Of a DNA stretch of 64,000 nucleotides, positions 34,116 through 43,072 are shown piece by piece; the first letter of the stretch is position 1; the number at the start of each line of letters is the position of its first letter. Source of the stretch: RGIG1918 sp045536045 (GTDB taxonomy: Bacteria; Cyanobacteriota; Vampirovibrionia; Gastranaerophilales; Gastranaerophilaceae); contig JAZSMU010000006.1 in assembly GCA_045536045.1 (NCBI GenBank), positions 7,640 through 71,639 of the forward strand, written 5' to 3'. Under the pieces are notes generated by a model. The model was not told the DNA's origin. It did not search any database and worked only from the letters and a program-made list of their open reading frames with translations. The position numbers and the translations under genes were made by a program.

Positions 34116-34883
34116 ATGATTATAGATTCTCATGCGCATATAGATTTTTTTGAAAATCCAGATGAAATAATTAAAAGGTCTTTTGAGGCTGGGGTTGGAA
34201 ATATAATAATTCCATCATCTGACCCTCGTGATTTTTCTCGCATTATTGATATTTGCAACAGGTATCCATCAATTTATTGGACACCTGGCGTGCACCCAAC
34301 CGAAGTTGAAAACTTTAGCGAAAATACACTAAAAGAAATTGCAAAATACGTGAAAGAAGACAAAAATGTTGTTGGACTTGGCGAAATTGGGCTAGATTAT
34401 CATTATTCAAAAGAAAACAAAGAAGAGCAAATTAGAGTGTTTAAGCTTCATTTAGAGCTTGCTGAAGCTTTAGGCTTGCCTGTTGTAATTCATGATAGAG
34501 AAGCTCATAAAGACACAATGGATATTCTTGCTTCATATAAACTTAAAAAAGTTGTTATGCATTGCTATTCTGGTTCATTAGAGCTTGCCAAAGAAGCATA
34601 TAATAGGGGCTACTATTTCGGCATAGGTGGTGTTGTTACATTTAAAAACGCAAAGACATTAAAAGAAGTTGTTGAATGGCTTCCACTGAATAGAATTATG
34701 CTTGAAACAGATTGTCCATATCTAACTCCACATCCATTTAGAGGGGAGCAAAATGAGCCATCTTATTTAAAATTTGTAATAGCCGAAATTGCAAATTTAA
34801 AAGATTTACCAAAAGAAATTATAGAAGAAGAAACTACAAAAAATTCATTAGAGTTTTTTAATATAAAGGAGAATAATGGCTAA
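34116..34883 (+). CDS. tatD: TatD family metal-dependent DNase
   Basis: 255 residues of the amidohydrolase TIM-barrel fold. Metal-binding HxH in IDSHAHIDFF, GLGEIGLDYHYSKE, VIHDREAH, VMHCYSGSLE and the final LETDCPYLTPHP are all intact. TatD enzymes are 3'-5' exonucleases in DNA repair and quality control of damaged DNA ends. It overlaps the following small gene by 8 bases. The ATG lies six bases after an extended -10 box, so it heads a tatD - small gene - tlyA unit. Confidence 0.95.
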   Translation: MIIDSHAHIDFFENPDEIIKRSFEAGVGNIIIPSSDPRDFSRIIDICNRYPSIYWTPGVHPTEVENFSENTLKEIAKYVKEDKNVVGLGEIGLDYHYSKENKEEQIRVFKLHLELAEALGLPVVIHDREAHKDTMDILASYKLKKVVMHCYSGSLELAKEAYNRGYYFGIGGVVTFKNAKTLKEVVEWLPLNRIMLETDCPYLTPHPFRGEQNEPSYLKFVIAEIANLKDLPKEIIEEETTKNSLEFFNIKENNG

Positions 34884-35127
34884 TCAATTTCCACAACCAA
34901 ATTTCAAAGTTAAAACTTCTGTTTTAGTTTTTGGCAAAGGCTGGGCAGCACCTTTGGTTCTTTATTTTGAAAATCCTGAAGAAAAATACAAAGAACTTCA
35001 AGAGCTAATTTCAGCACCAACTACTAAAGTCGTTGAGCTTCTTGCACAAGGACCTGTTAAAAAAGTTACTTTGTCTTCTTCTCAAATTGTTGGAGTTGCA
35101 CTTCAAGAGGAGCAACACATAGTTTAA
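34876..35127 (+). CDS. Small conserved-looking protein of unknown function
   Basis: 83 residues, soluble, mixed alpha/beta, without recognised motif. A central hydrophobic strand (SVLVFGKGWAAPLVLYF) precedes a helix and a C-terminal strand (KKVTLSSSQIVGVALQEEQ). AAGGAG lies 7 bases before the ATG. It overlaps tatD by 8 bases and tlyA by one (TAATG), so it is certainly translated as part of this operon if the flanking genes are. I cannot assign a role. Confidence 0.7.
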   Translation: MANQFPQPNFKVKTSVLVFGKGWAAPLVLYFENPEEKYKELQELISAPTTKVVELLAQGPVKKVTLSSSQIVGVALQEEQHIV

Positions 35128-35909
35128 TGAAAAAACGTCTTGACTTGATTTTGTTTGAATTAGGATATTTTGAAACAAGAAGTAAGGCTTCTGCTAATAT
35201 TCTTGCTGGAAATGTTCAAATTAATGACAAAGTTGTTGATAAGGCTGGAGAATTATTCAAAGAAGAAGATTTTGAAAAATTAGAAAATCCTCTAAGGGTC
35301 AAAATAAAGTCTATGCCTTATGTTTCAAGAGGTGGGCTTAAATTAAAAGGTGCAATTGATAGTTTTAATATTTCTCTTAAAGACAAAATTGGGCTAGATG
35401 TTGGTGCTTCAACTGGTGGCTTTACAGATTGTATGTTAAAAGAGGGTGCTAAAAAGGTTTGGGCAATTGATGTTGGCTATAATCAGCTTGATTGGAGCTT
35501 AAAAAACAACGAAAAAGTTATTTCAAAAGAAAAAGTGAACGCTAAAAATTGTTCATTTGAAGATGTTTTTGGCATTTCAAAAGAAAATTTTGAAGAAGAA
35601 TTACCAAATTTTCTTTCAATGGATTTGTCTTTTATTTCAATTAAAAAAGTTTTAGAAAATGTTTTAAATTTTTTAGCTAATGAAGCTGAGCTTGTTTTAT
35701 TAATTAAGCCACAATTTGAAGCAGGAAGAAGCGAAATTGAAGAAGGTGGCGTTGTCAGGGATGAAAAAGTTCGCCAAAAAATTGTTGAAGATATTAAAGA
35801 ATATTCATCTTCATTAGGGCTTGAAGTTGTTGGTGTTATTGATTCTCCAATTATTGGAGCAAAATCTGGAAACTCCGAGTATCTTATTTATTTAAAGAAA
35901 CACATTTAG
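35127..35909 (+). CDS. tlyA: TlyA family rRNA 2'-O-methyltransferase
   Basis: 260 residues: an N-terminal S4 RNA-binding domain (KRLDLILFELGYFETRSKA) followed by an FtsJ-like methyltransferase with SAM motif GLDVGASTGGFTDCML, FLSMDLSFISIKKVL, and LLIKPQFEAGR carrying the catalytic lysine region. The family methylates ribose of cytidines in 16S/23S rRNA, although it was first named a haemolysin. It starts at a TAATG overlap with the previous gene. The last 26 bases overlap convergent recO. Confidence 0.94.
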   Translation: MKKRLDLILFELGYFETRSKASANILAGNVQINDKVVDKAGELFKEEDFEKLENPLRVKIKSMPYVSRGGLKLKGAIDSFNISLKDKIGLDVGASTGGFTDCMLKEGAKKVWAIDVGYNQLDWSLKNNEKVISKEKVNAKNCSFEDVFGISKENFEEELPNFLSMDLSFISIKKVLENVLNFLANEAELVLLIKPQFEAGRSEIEEGGVVRDEKVRQKIVEDIKEYSSSLGLEVVGVIDSPIIGAKSGNSEYLIYLKKHI

Positions 35910-36651
35910 AAAAATCTTCAAATTTTTGATTTTTTCCAGACACAGTTTCTAAATATTTTTTCATAAATTCAAAGCAAACTTCAGCAGTTTTAAGGTTGAT
36001 GACATCATCATATTGCGTTTTTTGGTCAATTTCTGAATTTGCTATTTCATTTAAAAAGTCTGCAATTTTTTTAGGGAATTTTGTTAATTTGCCACTTATA
36101 TTTTCTGAACATTCAAGACAAAACATTGCTTTTTCTTTTTGAGAATAATAATAGTATTCTAAATCTATTGAGCCACATTTTGCACAAGTTTTAAAATCAA
36201 TTCCCCAGCCCATTTTCTTAATTAATGAAATTTGAAATTTAATAACATTCAAAAGAATATCTTTTTTTTCATTGGAATTTGCAATATTTTCAAGACTTTT
36301 ATAGAAAATATTATAAATTTCTTCGCTATCATTATCAGAATCTGAGCCAAAAATTGAAATTACATCTGCTAAATATAAAGAATAGCTTAGTTTGTCAAAA
36401 TCTTGACGAATTTTAGAAAATGTATTTATGGATTCAGCTTGTGTGATTTTGTCAAAATTTCTTCCTTTGTGAAGTTGTAGTTTGTTTGCAATTAAAACTT
36501 GAGAACGGCCACCTAGCTTGCTTTTTGTTTTTTTAGCACCTTTTGCAATACACTTAATCAGCCCATGTGTTTTAGAATAGGCTAAAAGAATGTTATCTCC
36601 TTCTCCTAATGGGTAGCTTTTTATATTAATTGCATTTGTTGTGTATTGCAA
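35884..36651 (-). CDS. recO: DNA repair protein RecO, TTG start
   Basis: 255 residues. N-terminal OB fold (NAINIKSYPLGEGDNILLAYS), basic loop GAKKTKSKLGGR, helical domain, and a C4 zinc motif (CAKCGS ... CLECS). RecO loads RecA on SSB-coated DNA in the RecFOR pathway. No ATG exists near the N-terminus; TTG at 36651 fits the family start and has AGGGAG 7 bases upstream. The start lies inside the 3' end of the sirtuin-like gene (31-base overlap), indicating coupling. Confidence 0.93.
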   Translation of the reverse strand: MQYTTNAINIKSYPLGEGDNILLAYSKTHGLIKCIAKGAKKTKSKLGGRSQVLIANKLQLHKGRNFDKITQAESINTFSKIRQDFDKLSYSLYLADVISIFGSDSDNDSEEIYNIFYKSLENIANSNEKKDILLNVIKFQISLIKKMGWGIDFKTCAKCGSIDLEYYYYSQKEKAMFCLECSENISGKLTKFPKKIADFLNEIANSEIDQKTQYDDVINLKTAEVCFEFMKKYLETVSGKNQKFEDFSKCVSLNK

Positions 36652-38033
36652 TTTTCCACTCCCTTAAATTCAGCTAAAAAGCTATCTGTGTTTGAAAAAT
36701 CTGCTTTTATTTCTGAATTTGTGTTTTCAAATAGCTTTTTATAGAAGCTATTTCTGTTTTCATCTTGAGTTAAAATATAGATTTTTTCAGGATTTTTAAT
36801 TTCTGATGTTGTTTTTAAAATATTGACAAAATCCATTTCTGTTTCTTTTGGTGGATTAATTAAAACCCAGATTTCAGAGTTAGCAAGCTCGTATATTGCA
36901 TTGTTAATATCTAAAACATTGGTATTTTTAGGCTCTTTTATACTAGGGAGCATATAATTTCCACATTTATTACAAACACAGCTTAAAATTTGCTTATCTG
37001 AGTAATTGACAAATTTTTCGCCACATTCCCTACATTCTAATTCTCTAGTTAGCCCAGATAATGGATAAAAATTTTCAGATATTTCGCAAGAGTTTAAAAC
37101 ATCAACAATTTTGCCATTAATTGAATTAGTTATAATTGTTAAATTTTGTGCTTTTTCTTTAATTGGATTAACAATTTTTTCAATTGGTCCTAAATCTTGC
37201 TCAACGATATTAATAAATGCTAAAAGCTCATTTAATTCTTTTGATAAGTTTTCATCCCTGTTAAGAGTTTTTCTAAAATCTCTAATGAATTTTTCATCAA
37301 TATCTGAATTTTTTTCGCCTAAGAATATGCAAATATTTTTGTTTGTATTTTTGGAATAATCAGCTTTTACTTCTTCTTGAACTTTTTCTATAAATTCAGT
37401 TATAGCTTCCATTTTTTCTTCGTATTCTTCTTTAGATTCTTCTTCAATTTCATTTGTTTCAATTTGCTCAAGAATTATTTTTTCCTCTTCAACTTTGTTT
37501 ATTTCTTGGCTTGGCTTTTCGTAAACCATTTCTGTCATATATTGAGCTGGTTTTTCTTCATAAACAACAGGTGTTTCTTCATAAGTAACAGGTTTTTCTT
37601 CATAAACGGTTGGTGTAGTTTCTTCAACTTTTGTTGTGTTTCCTTGAATAAAGCTTGAAAATAAGTCTTTTTGAACTTCCGTTTTTTCTTCATGTTGTTT
37701 GTATTCTGTTGCATAAGAAGAAAAAGAGTTTGAAGATGGAAAAATTTCATCTATAACAGATGTTACCTCTTCTTTTTTTGGTTCATCTTTTTTGTTGATA
37801 ATATCTTCAATGGTTGAAGTTAATAAAAGTGCAGTTTGTTCTTCAAACATTGGGTTTTCATATACATAATCATAAACAGATTTTAGTTGTTTAATATATT
37901 CAAATTTGTGTCCAGAATGGAATTTTTCATGAAGTTTATATGCAGCAATTTTTAACAAATCGTTGTCTTCATTTGCTAATGCTGATTCTAATCTTTTTAA
38001 AATTAATGTTTCACTCTCTAAATTGTTATACAT
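36621..38033 (-). CDS. Protein with degenerate sirtuin-like C-terminal domain
   Basis: 470 residues. Residues 1-80 are helical. Residues 105-225 are an acidic low-complexity linker with short repeats (VYEEKPVTYEETPVVYEEKP, about 143-162). Residues 232-460 resemble a Sir2 fold: Rossmann-like ICIFLGEKNSD, IITNSINGKIV in place of TQNIDGLH, PLSG in place of the catalytic E-L-H-G, a C4 zinc site (Cys334, Cys337, Cys354, Cys357), CGNYMLP for CGGLLRP, and IWVLINPP. The catalytic His is missing, so deacetylase activity is unlikely; NAD or ADP-ribose binding is possible. The assignment is my own pattern match and not certain. It lies 8 bases after pilT and overlaps recO. Confidence 0.5.
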   Translation of the reverse strand: MYNNLESETLILKRLESALANEDNDLLKIAAYKLHEKFHSGHKFEYIKQLKSVYDYVYENPMFEEQTALLLTSTIEDIINKKDEPKKEEVTSVIDEIFPSSNSFSSYATEYKQHEEKTEVQKDLFSSFIQGNTTKVEETTPTVYEEKPVTYEETPVVYEEKPAQYMTEMVYEKPSQEINKVEEEKIILEQIETNEIEEESKEEYEEKMEAITEFIEKVQEEVKADYSKNTNKNICIFLGEKNSDIDEKFIRDFRKTLNRDENLSKELNELLAFINIVEQDLGPIEKIVNPIKEKAQNLTIITNSINGKIVDVLNSCEISENFYPLSGLTRELECRECGEKFVNYSDKQILSCVCNKCGNYMLPSIKEPKNTNVLDINNAIYELANSEIWVLINPPKETEMDFVNILKTTSEIKNPEKIYILTQDENRNSFYKKLFENTNSEIKADFSNTDSFLAEFKGVENCNTQQMQLI

Positions 38034-38041
38034 CTTAATTC

Positions 38042-39151
38042 CTATACATAATTTCCGGTAAATCCACCTGCTGTCCCTGTGTATGAGCCAGACATCATTT
38101 GTGTTAATTCAATTTTTTCATCACTATAATCAAGAGCAACTTCTTTTGTAATTTTGTCTGCTTTGTATAGTGCATAAATGGCATTATTTAAAGTAGACAT
38201 TCCATGAACATCTCCTCTTCTCATAAGCTCATAAATTTCATCATAGTTCTTTTTAACAATGTAATCTTTAATTGTTGGAGTAACTGACAAAATTTCTGCA
38301 ACAGGGAGTCTGCCTTTTCCTTCTTTAATCGGTAATAATTTTTGAGAAATAACATATCTCAAACTATTTGCAAGCCTTTCAAGCATAAAGCCTCTAATTT
38401 GCTCATCAAATAAGTTTATTACCCTATCTATTGTATTAATTGCTGAGTTTGCGTGAATTGTTGTTAAAACTAAGTGCCCAGTTTCTGCAGCTGCAAGTGC
38501 TGCTTCCATTGTTTGCCTATCTCTAATTTCCCCAACAACAATAACATCTGGGTCTTGTCTTAAGGCATATTTGATACCTAAAGCATAGCTTTCAACATCA
38601 CTTCCTAATGCTTTTTGGGTAACAATACAAGATTTATCATTAAAAATAAATTCAATTGGGTCTTCAATTGTAATAATGTGTTTTGTTTTTTCTCTGTTGA
38701 TTGTTTCAATTAGGGCTGCAATTGAAGTAGATTTACCACTACCTGTTGCACCTGTAAAGAAAACAATACCATTATTTAATTGGGTAATATCATTTAAAGA
38801 TTCTGGCAAATCTAAGTCTTTAACTAAAAGTGGCTCAAAAGGAATTGTTCTTAAAACAATTTGTGGGTTGCCAAAATTTTTACTGTAGTTTACACGGTAT
38901 CTAGAAACTCCGTCTAAAACATAAGTAAAATCGTAGTTTTTGTAATTTGAATAACTTTGATAAAAATCTTTGGGTGCGATTATTTTAATAATGTCATCAA
39001 TATTTTTTTCTGTTAATGCATTCATTTTAACTCTAACAATACTGCCCATAATTCTTAGGGCTGGTGCTTTGCCTAAAGTTAAATGAATATCTGAAACATT
39101 TTTAGTTGCAATTTTTCTAAGCAGGCCATTTATGTCAAAAGTGTCTGTCAT
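38042..39151 (-). CDS. pilT: Type IV pilus retraction ATPase PilT
   Basis: 369 residues from ATG 39151, which has GGAG 9 bases upstream; a longer frame to 39202 has none. PilT hexamers depolymerise type IV pili and drive twitching. The sequence shows the N-terminal PAS-like domain, Walker A (GATGSGKST), the Asp box (IITIEDPIEFIF), Walker B (ALRQDPDVIVVGEIRD), the His box (LVLTTIHANSA) and the retraction motif AIRNLIRE position occupied by VTPTIKDYIVKKN, i.e. substituted. No pilin or pilB lies in this window. Confidence 0.93.
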   Translation of the reverse strand: MTDTFDINGLLRKIATKNVSDIHLTLGKAPALRIMGSIVRVKMNALTEKNIDDIIKIIAPKDFYQSYSNYKNYDFTYVLDGVSRYRVNYSKNFGNPQIVLRTIPFEPLLVKDLDLPESLNDITQLNNGIVFFTGATGSGKSTSIAALIETINREKTKHIITIEDPIEFIFNDKSCIVTQKALGSDVESYALGIKYALRQDPDVIVVGEIRDRQTMEAALAAAETGHLVLTTIHANSAINTIDRVINLFDEQIRGFMLERLANSLRYVISQKLLPIKEGKGRLPVAEILSVTPTIKDYIVKKNYDEIYELMRRGDVHGMSTLNNAIYALYKADKITKEVALDYSDEKIELTQMMSGSYTGTAGGFTGNYV

Positions 39152-39248
39152 TTTATAGTTCTCCTTGTTTAATATTCTATATTTTTTTTGCAAATTAAAC
39201 AAAAATGTTACAAATGAGAAATATTCTTTTTGAAATTATCTTTTGTTA

Positions 39249-39254
39249 TATAAT
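39249..39254 (+). promoter_or_regulatory. -10 box of rmuC, predicted leaderless
   Basis: TATAAT, six bases before ATG 39261; no Shine-Dalgarno. An in-frame start at 39243 would lie inside the promoter. Confidence 0.55.
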
Positions 39255-39260
39255 GTTCTT

Positions 39261-40451
39261 ATGGGAATCGGAGTTTTTATTTTAGTTGGAATAATTTCAT
39301 TTATTTTTGGAGCTTTAATTGCTTATTTTTTAATGTCTAAAAAAATGAATGAATTAAGAATTGAAAACATTAAGCTTTTTGAGGCAAATAACAGCTCTCA
39401 AGCTGTTCAAAAAAGTTCTGAAGAAATTATAAAACTTCTTCAAGCTGAATTTAAGTCAATTGCAAATCAGGCTTTAATTGATAATCAAAATCAACTTACA
39501 GAACAAAACAAAATTTCATTAGAAGAAAGGCTAAAACCCCTTAATTTAACTCTTAAAGACTATCAAGAAAAAATTGAAAAATTTAATGTTGAAAACGCAA
39601 AAGATACAACAAGCCTAAAGGGGGAAATTTCTAAACTTATTGAAAATACCAAAGAGGCACATGAAGTTACTAGAAATTTAACAAATGCCTTAACACTATC
39701 TCAAAACAAAAAAGGTGCATTTGGAGAGGGTGCTCTTGAGGTTATTTTAAATTGTTGTGGACTAGAAGAAAATGTTCATTATACAAAACATTTTTCTTCA
39801 AATTCAATAGATGCTTCAGGAGAAAACAAAAGAGTTTACCCAGACTTTGTTGTTTATCTTCCAGAAAACAAAAACATAGTCATAGATTCTAAAATGAATT
39901 TTAAAAGCTATTTAGATTATCAAAATGCAGAAACTCAGGCAGAAAAAGAAGCTTCTTTAAAGAATTTCAAAACAGATATTAAAAATACAATTAAAGATTT
40001 ATCTAAGAAGAATTATCAAAATGGCGAAGGTTTAAATTGCCCAGATTTTATCTTTATGTATGTTCCAATTGAAAATTCTCTTGCATTAATTTATGAAGAT
40101 GCTGCTCTTGTAAATTTTGCTTACGAAAGCAATATTATTTTAATTGGTAATGTTTCTTTAATGACAACGCTTAGACTTGTTAAACTTCTTTTAGCTGAAG
40201 AAAAGCAAAAAGAAAGTGTTATGGAAATTGTTAAAGTTGGAGCATCGTTATTTGAAAAATTTTCTGCATTTTGTGCAGATTTGCAATCTATCCAAAAGAA
40301 AATTGGGCAAGTTGATTCTGAATTTAAAACAACAATTGGAAGATTTCAAAGAGGAGAGGATAGCCTCTTTAGGTCTGTTGAAAAATTAAAATCTATGGGA
40401 ATTATTACAACAAAAGAAATTCCTGCTGAATTTTTAGAAGTTAAGGAGTAG
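39261..40451 (+). CDS. rmuC: RmuC family DNA recombination protein
   Basis: 396 residues: an N-terminal membrane helix (about 1-25), a coiled coil (about 35-150) and the RmuC nuclease-like domain with signature NKKGAFGEGALEVIL, YPDFVVYLPENKNIVIDSKM and FMYVPIENSLALI, resembling a PD-(D/E)xK core. RmuC limits inversions at short repeats in E. coli; the exact activity is not settled. It starts 6 bases after TATAAT. gloA follows 3 bases later. Confidence 0.92.
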   Translation: MGIGVFILVGIISFIFGALIAYFLMSKKMNELRIENIKLFEANNSSQAVQKSSEEIIKLLQAEFKSIANQALIDNQNQLTEQNKISLEERLKPLNLTLKDYQEKIEKFNVENAKDTTSLKGEISKLIENTKEAHEVTRNLTNALTLSQNKKGAFGEGALEVILNCCGLEENVHYTKHFSSNSIDASGENKRVYPDFVVYLPENKNIVIDSKMNFKSYLDYQNAETQAEKEASLKNFKTDIKNTIKDLSKKNYQNGEGLNCPDFIFMYVPIENSLALIYEDAALVNFAYESNIILIGNVSLMTTLRLVKLLLAEEKQKESVMEIVKVGASLFEKFSAFCADLQSIQKKIGQVDSEFKTTIGRFQRGEDSLFRSVEKLKSMGIITTKEIPAEFLEVKE

Positions 40452-40454
40452 AAA

Positions 40455-40850
40455 ATGAAGTTTTTACACTCAATGATAAGAGTTAAAGATATTGATGCCT
40501 CTTTAAAATTTTATGTTGATTTTATGGGTTTAAAAGTTTCTAAAATATCTGAGCTTGAAGATTGCAAACTTTATTTTTTAGAAGATGAATTTGGAAATAG
40601 AGCTCTTGAGCTTACTGCGAATTTTGAAACTCCTGAAAAATATGAGCTTGGCGAATGTTTTGGGCATTTGGCTTTTGGTGTTAAAAATTTGGACGAATTT
40701 GCACAAAAAATGGAAAAATTTGGCTACACTTGGCTATGGGAGCCGTTTATTTTAAATAGAGTCAATGAGCCAAACAAAAAAACAAAAATTGCCTTTATTA
40801 AAGACCCAGACGGAGTTGAAATTGAATTAATAGAGAAGCCTAATGCCTGA
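40455..40850 (+). CDS. gloA: Lactoylglutathione lyase (glyoxalase I)
   Basis: 131 residues of the vicinal oxygen chelate fold. The four metal ligands are in place: His5 (LHSMIRV), Glu in NRALELT, His in FGHLAFGV and Glu in GVEIELIE. It isomerises the hemithioacetal of methylglyoxal. AAGGAG lies 6 bases before the ATG. It overlaps fliR by 8 bases, placing a metabolic gene directly before a flagellar one. Confidence 0.93.
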   Translation: MKFLHSMIRVKDIDASLKFYVDFMGLKVSKISELEDCKLYFLEDEFGNRALELTANFETPEKYELGECFGHLAFGVKNLDEFAQKMEKFGYTWLWEPFILNRVNEPNKKTKIAFIKDPDGVEIELIEKPNA

Positions 40851-41625
40851 TTTAGTTAAATTATTTGAACCAAGAAATCTTATCGCTTTCATGCTTGTTT
40901 TAACTAGATTAACAGGCTTATTTGCTTCAGCTCCATTTTTTTCTACATTTAGAGTTCCTAACCAAATAAAGCTACTATTTGCTGCTTTTGTTGCTTTTAT
41001 AATGTTTCCATTATTGAGTGCTAAATCTGGCTTTATTCTTCCAAAAACTGTGCCCCAGCTTTCAATTTTTATGATAATTGAGTTTGGTGTGGGATATTTG
41101 ATAGGTTTTTTGGCAAACCTCGTGTTTGACGGAATTAAAATGGCTGGAAACATAATAAGTATTCAAATGGCAATTTCTATGGCAGATATTTTAGACCCAT
41201 CTACAAATGAAAGAAATCCTGTTATTTCAACAACATACAACTACATGGGTATTTTGGTTTTCTTTGCAATTGGGGCTCACATTTGGCTTTTTGAAGCTTT
41301 GTATTTGAGTTTTAATTCTATCCCAATTGGAACTTCTGCATTTTTAACTGCAGACCTTGTAAATAATATTGCTCAAATGATTTCTTCAATTTTTCATATT
41401 GCTTTTGCCCTAATTATGCCAATTTTTGCAGTTCTTTTGGTGTCAGATTTGCTTTTAGGTTTAATGGCAAAAATGATGCCTCAAATGAATGTCTTTATGG
41501 TGTCTTTACCATTTAAAATTTATTGTGGGCTTGTTTTAATGTGTTTCTTTATTTTAGGTTCAGTTAAATATATGCAAGATATTATTACCGAAACCTTTAA
41601 TGCCGTTAAGAATTTATTCTTCTAA
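40843..41625 (+). CDS. fliR: Flagellar export gate protein FliR
   Basis: Membrane protein of the flagellar type III export gate, where it forms a helical complex with FliP and FliQ. 260 residues with about six hydrophobic helices; family motifs include FVLTRLTGLFASAPFFS-like MLVLTRLTGLFASAPFFST, FGVGYLIGFLANLVF, and PQMNVFMVSLPFKIYCGL. It overlaps gloA by 8 bases and is separated from fliQP by 5.5 kb and from flhBA by 11 kb. The last 4 bases overlap a convergent small gene. Confidence 0.94.
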   Translation: MPDLVKLFEPRNLIAFMLVLTRLTGLFASAPFFSTFRVPNQIKLLFAAFVAFIMFPLLSAKSGFILPKTVPQLSIFMIIEFGVGYLIGFLANLVFDGIKMAGNIISIQMAISMADILDPSTNERNPVISTTYNYMGILVFFAIGAHIWLFEALYLSFNSIPIGTSAFLTADLVNNIAQMISSIFHIAFALIMPIFAVLLVSDLLLGLMAKMMPQMNVFMVSLPFKIYCGLVLMCFFILGSVKYMQDIITETFNAVKNLFF

Positions 41626-41897
41626 AGGTCAATTGAATCATAGTAAAGCATTCTTTTATATGTTTCGTATTCATTATAGCCTTCGTCTTTTTTTCTTTCT
41701 TCGGCTCTTCTTTCTTCTGTTGGATTAGCACATTCTTCTTTAATTTCAAGGAATTTACCTCCATCTCTTTTGAAATGAAAATTAACTTTAAACGCGTCTA
41801 AAACTCCACAAGCATCATTTTGGTAATTGCCGTAATGAATAGCGAACGCCGAAGGCGTGAGCGTTATGAAAATAATTAAAAATGCAAAAAATTTCAT
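41622..41897 (-). CDS. Small exported protein with GC-rich insert in its signal peptide
   Basis: 91 residues with a signal peptide (KFFAFLIIFITLTPSAFA). The mature part of about 70 residues has two cysteines (NDACG, KEECAN) that could form a disulfide, and a charged C-terminal helix. No family recognised. The bases encoding LTPSAFA form a GC-rich palindrome that stands out in this AT-rich DNA. It converges on fliR with 4 bases overlap. Translation is plausible but unproven. Confidence 0.5.
   Translation of the reverse strand: MKFFAFLIIFITLTPSAFAIHYGNYQNDACGVLDAFKVNFHFKRDGGKFLEIKEECANPTEERRAEERKKDEGYNEYETYKRMLYYDSIDL
41842..41863. repeat. GC-rich palindromic element
   Basis: A 22-base stretch, all but six bases of it G or C, with the perfect core ACGCC-GAA-GGCGT (41846-41858) flanked by further imperfect pairing. 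It contrasts sharply with its surroundings and resembles small mobile palindromes that insert in frame into genes. Confidence 0.5.
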
Positions 41898-41950
41898 ACT
41901 TAAATCTTATCACAAAACTTAACTTTATTGATTATTTTTCTTTTCTGTTT

Positions 41951-41956
41951 GATAAT
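41951..41956 (+). promoter_or_regulatory. -10 box of lpxB, predicted leaderless
   Basis: GATAAT, six bases before the lpxB ATG at 41963; no Shine-Dalgarno. Confidence 0.5.
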
Positions 41957-41962
41957 TAAGCT

Positions 41963-43072
41963 ATGGGAAAGAAACTTTTTATTGTTACAGGAGAACACTC
42001 AGGAGATATGCACGCTGCAAATGTTGCACGTGAATTATTTCAGATTAATCCAGATGTTCAAATAGAGGGAATTGGGGGCGAACATCTTAAAAATGCTGGC
42101 GTTAAAATATTTTCGCCTGTTGAGAAAATGTCTGCCGTTGGAATTAGCTTAAAAATAATTCTTGACCATTTTAAGTTAGGTAAAAAACTTGTTGATTACT
42201 TAGAAAATGAATATAAACCAGATTTGGTTCTTTTGGTAGATTATGGTGCTTTCAATTTGGCATTATCAAAAGAGCTTAAAAAGCGTGGAATTAAGACATT
42301 TTATTTTATTCCACCACAAGTTTGGGCTTCAAGAAAATGGCGACTTCGCACAATTAAAAAGAATATAGATAAAGTGCTCACAATTTTCCCATTTGAAGAA
42401 GATTTCTATTCTCAGTATAAAATTGATAATGTTTATGTCGGACATCCTTTGCTTGGCAATTTGCCAGACCCTGTTGATAAAAAAGAATTTTTTGAAAAAC
42501 ATAATCTAGACCCAAATAAAAAACTAATTGCAGTTTTTCCTGGTTCTAGAATGTTTGAAATAAAATATTTGCTTAATGTTTTTGTTGGGGCAGTTAAAAT
42601 TCTTGAAGAAAAGCTAAATAATGTTCAGTTTGTTTTTTCTCATGCAACAAACTTGAAAGAAAGCGCCTTTAGTGTTCCATACAAAACAATTACAGGAGAA
42701 AATCAACAGTTATTGTCTGCTGCTGATTGTGCAATTTTAGCAAGCGGGACTGTTGCTCTTGAATCTGCAATTTATGAAACGCCTATGATTATTGCATACA
42801 GAGGTCCAATTCTTTTCTATTTAATTTATTTACTTGTTCGTCAAATTAAAAAAGCTTGCTTGGTAAATATAATCAGCAAAAAAGATATTGTGCCTGAATA
42901 TTTAATGTTTGATTGCGAGGCAAACAAAATTGCAAAAGGTGTTGAAAACATTATGGAAAATCCTCAAATTCAAATTAATCAATTGCAGGATTTTAAAGAA
43001 ACATTGTCTAACAAAAAATGCACTTTTGAAGTTGCAAAAATTATAAATAAGGAGTTTGAAGAAAATGGCTAA
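41963..43072 (+). CDS. lpxB: Lipid-A-disaccharide synthase
   Basis: 369 residues, GT19 family. It joins UDP-diacylglucosamine and lipid X to form the lipid A disaccharide at the inner membrane. The N-terminal signature is LFIVTGEHSGDMHAANVAREL, followed by GIGGEHLKNAGVKIF, FYFIPPQVWASRKWR, VFPGSRMFEIKYL and LASGTVALESAI. It is good evidence for an LPS outer membrane. The remaining lpx genes are not in the window. It overlaps the next gene by 8 bases. Confidence 0.96.
   Translation: MGKKLFIVTGEHSGDMHAANVARELFQINPDVQIEGIGGEHLKNAGVKIFSPVEKMSAVGISLKIILDHFKLGKKLVDYLENEYKPDLVLLVDYGAFNLALSKELKKRGIKTFYFIPPQVWASRKWRLRTIKKNIDKVLTIFPFEEDFYSQYKIDNVYVGHPLLGNLPDPVDKKEFFEKHNLDPNKKLIAVFPGSRMFEIKYLLNVFVGAVKILEEKLNNVQFVFSHATNLKESAFSVPYKTITGENQQLLSAADCAILASGTVALESAIYETPMIIAYRGPILFYLIYLLVRQIKKACLVNIISKKDIVPEYLMFDCEANKIAKGVENIMENPQIQINQLQDFKETLSNKKCTFEVAKIINKEFEENG

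Noticed and set aside
37377..37750. Phe-rich and Gln/Lys-rich reading frames within the sirtuin-like gene
   Set aside because: Artifacts of the acidic repeat-rich linker in other frames.
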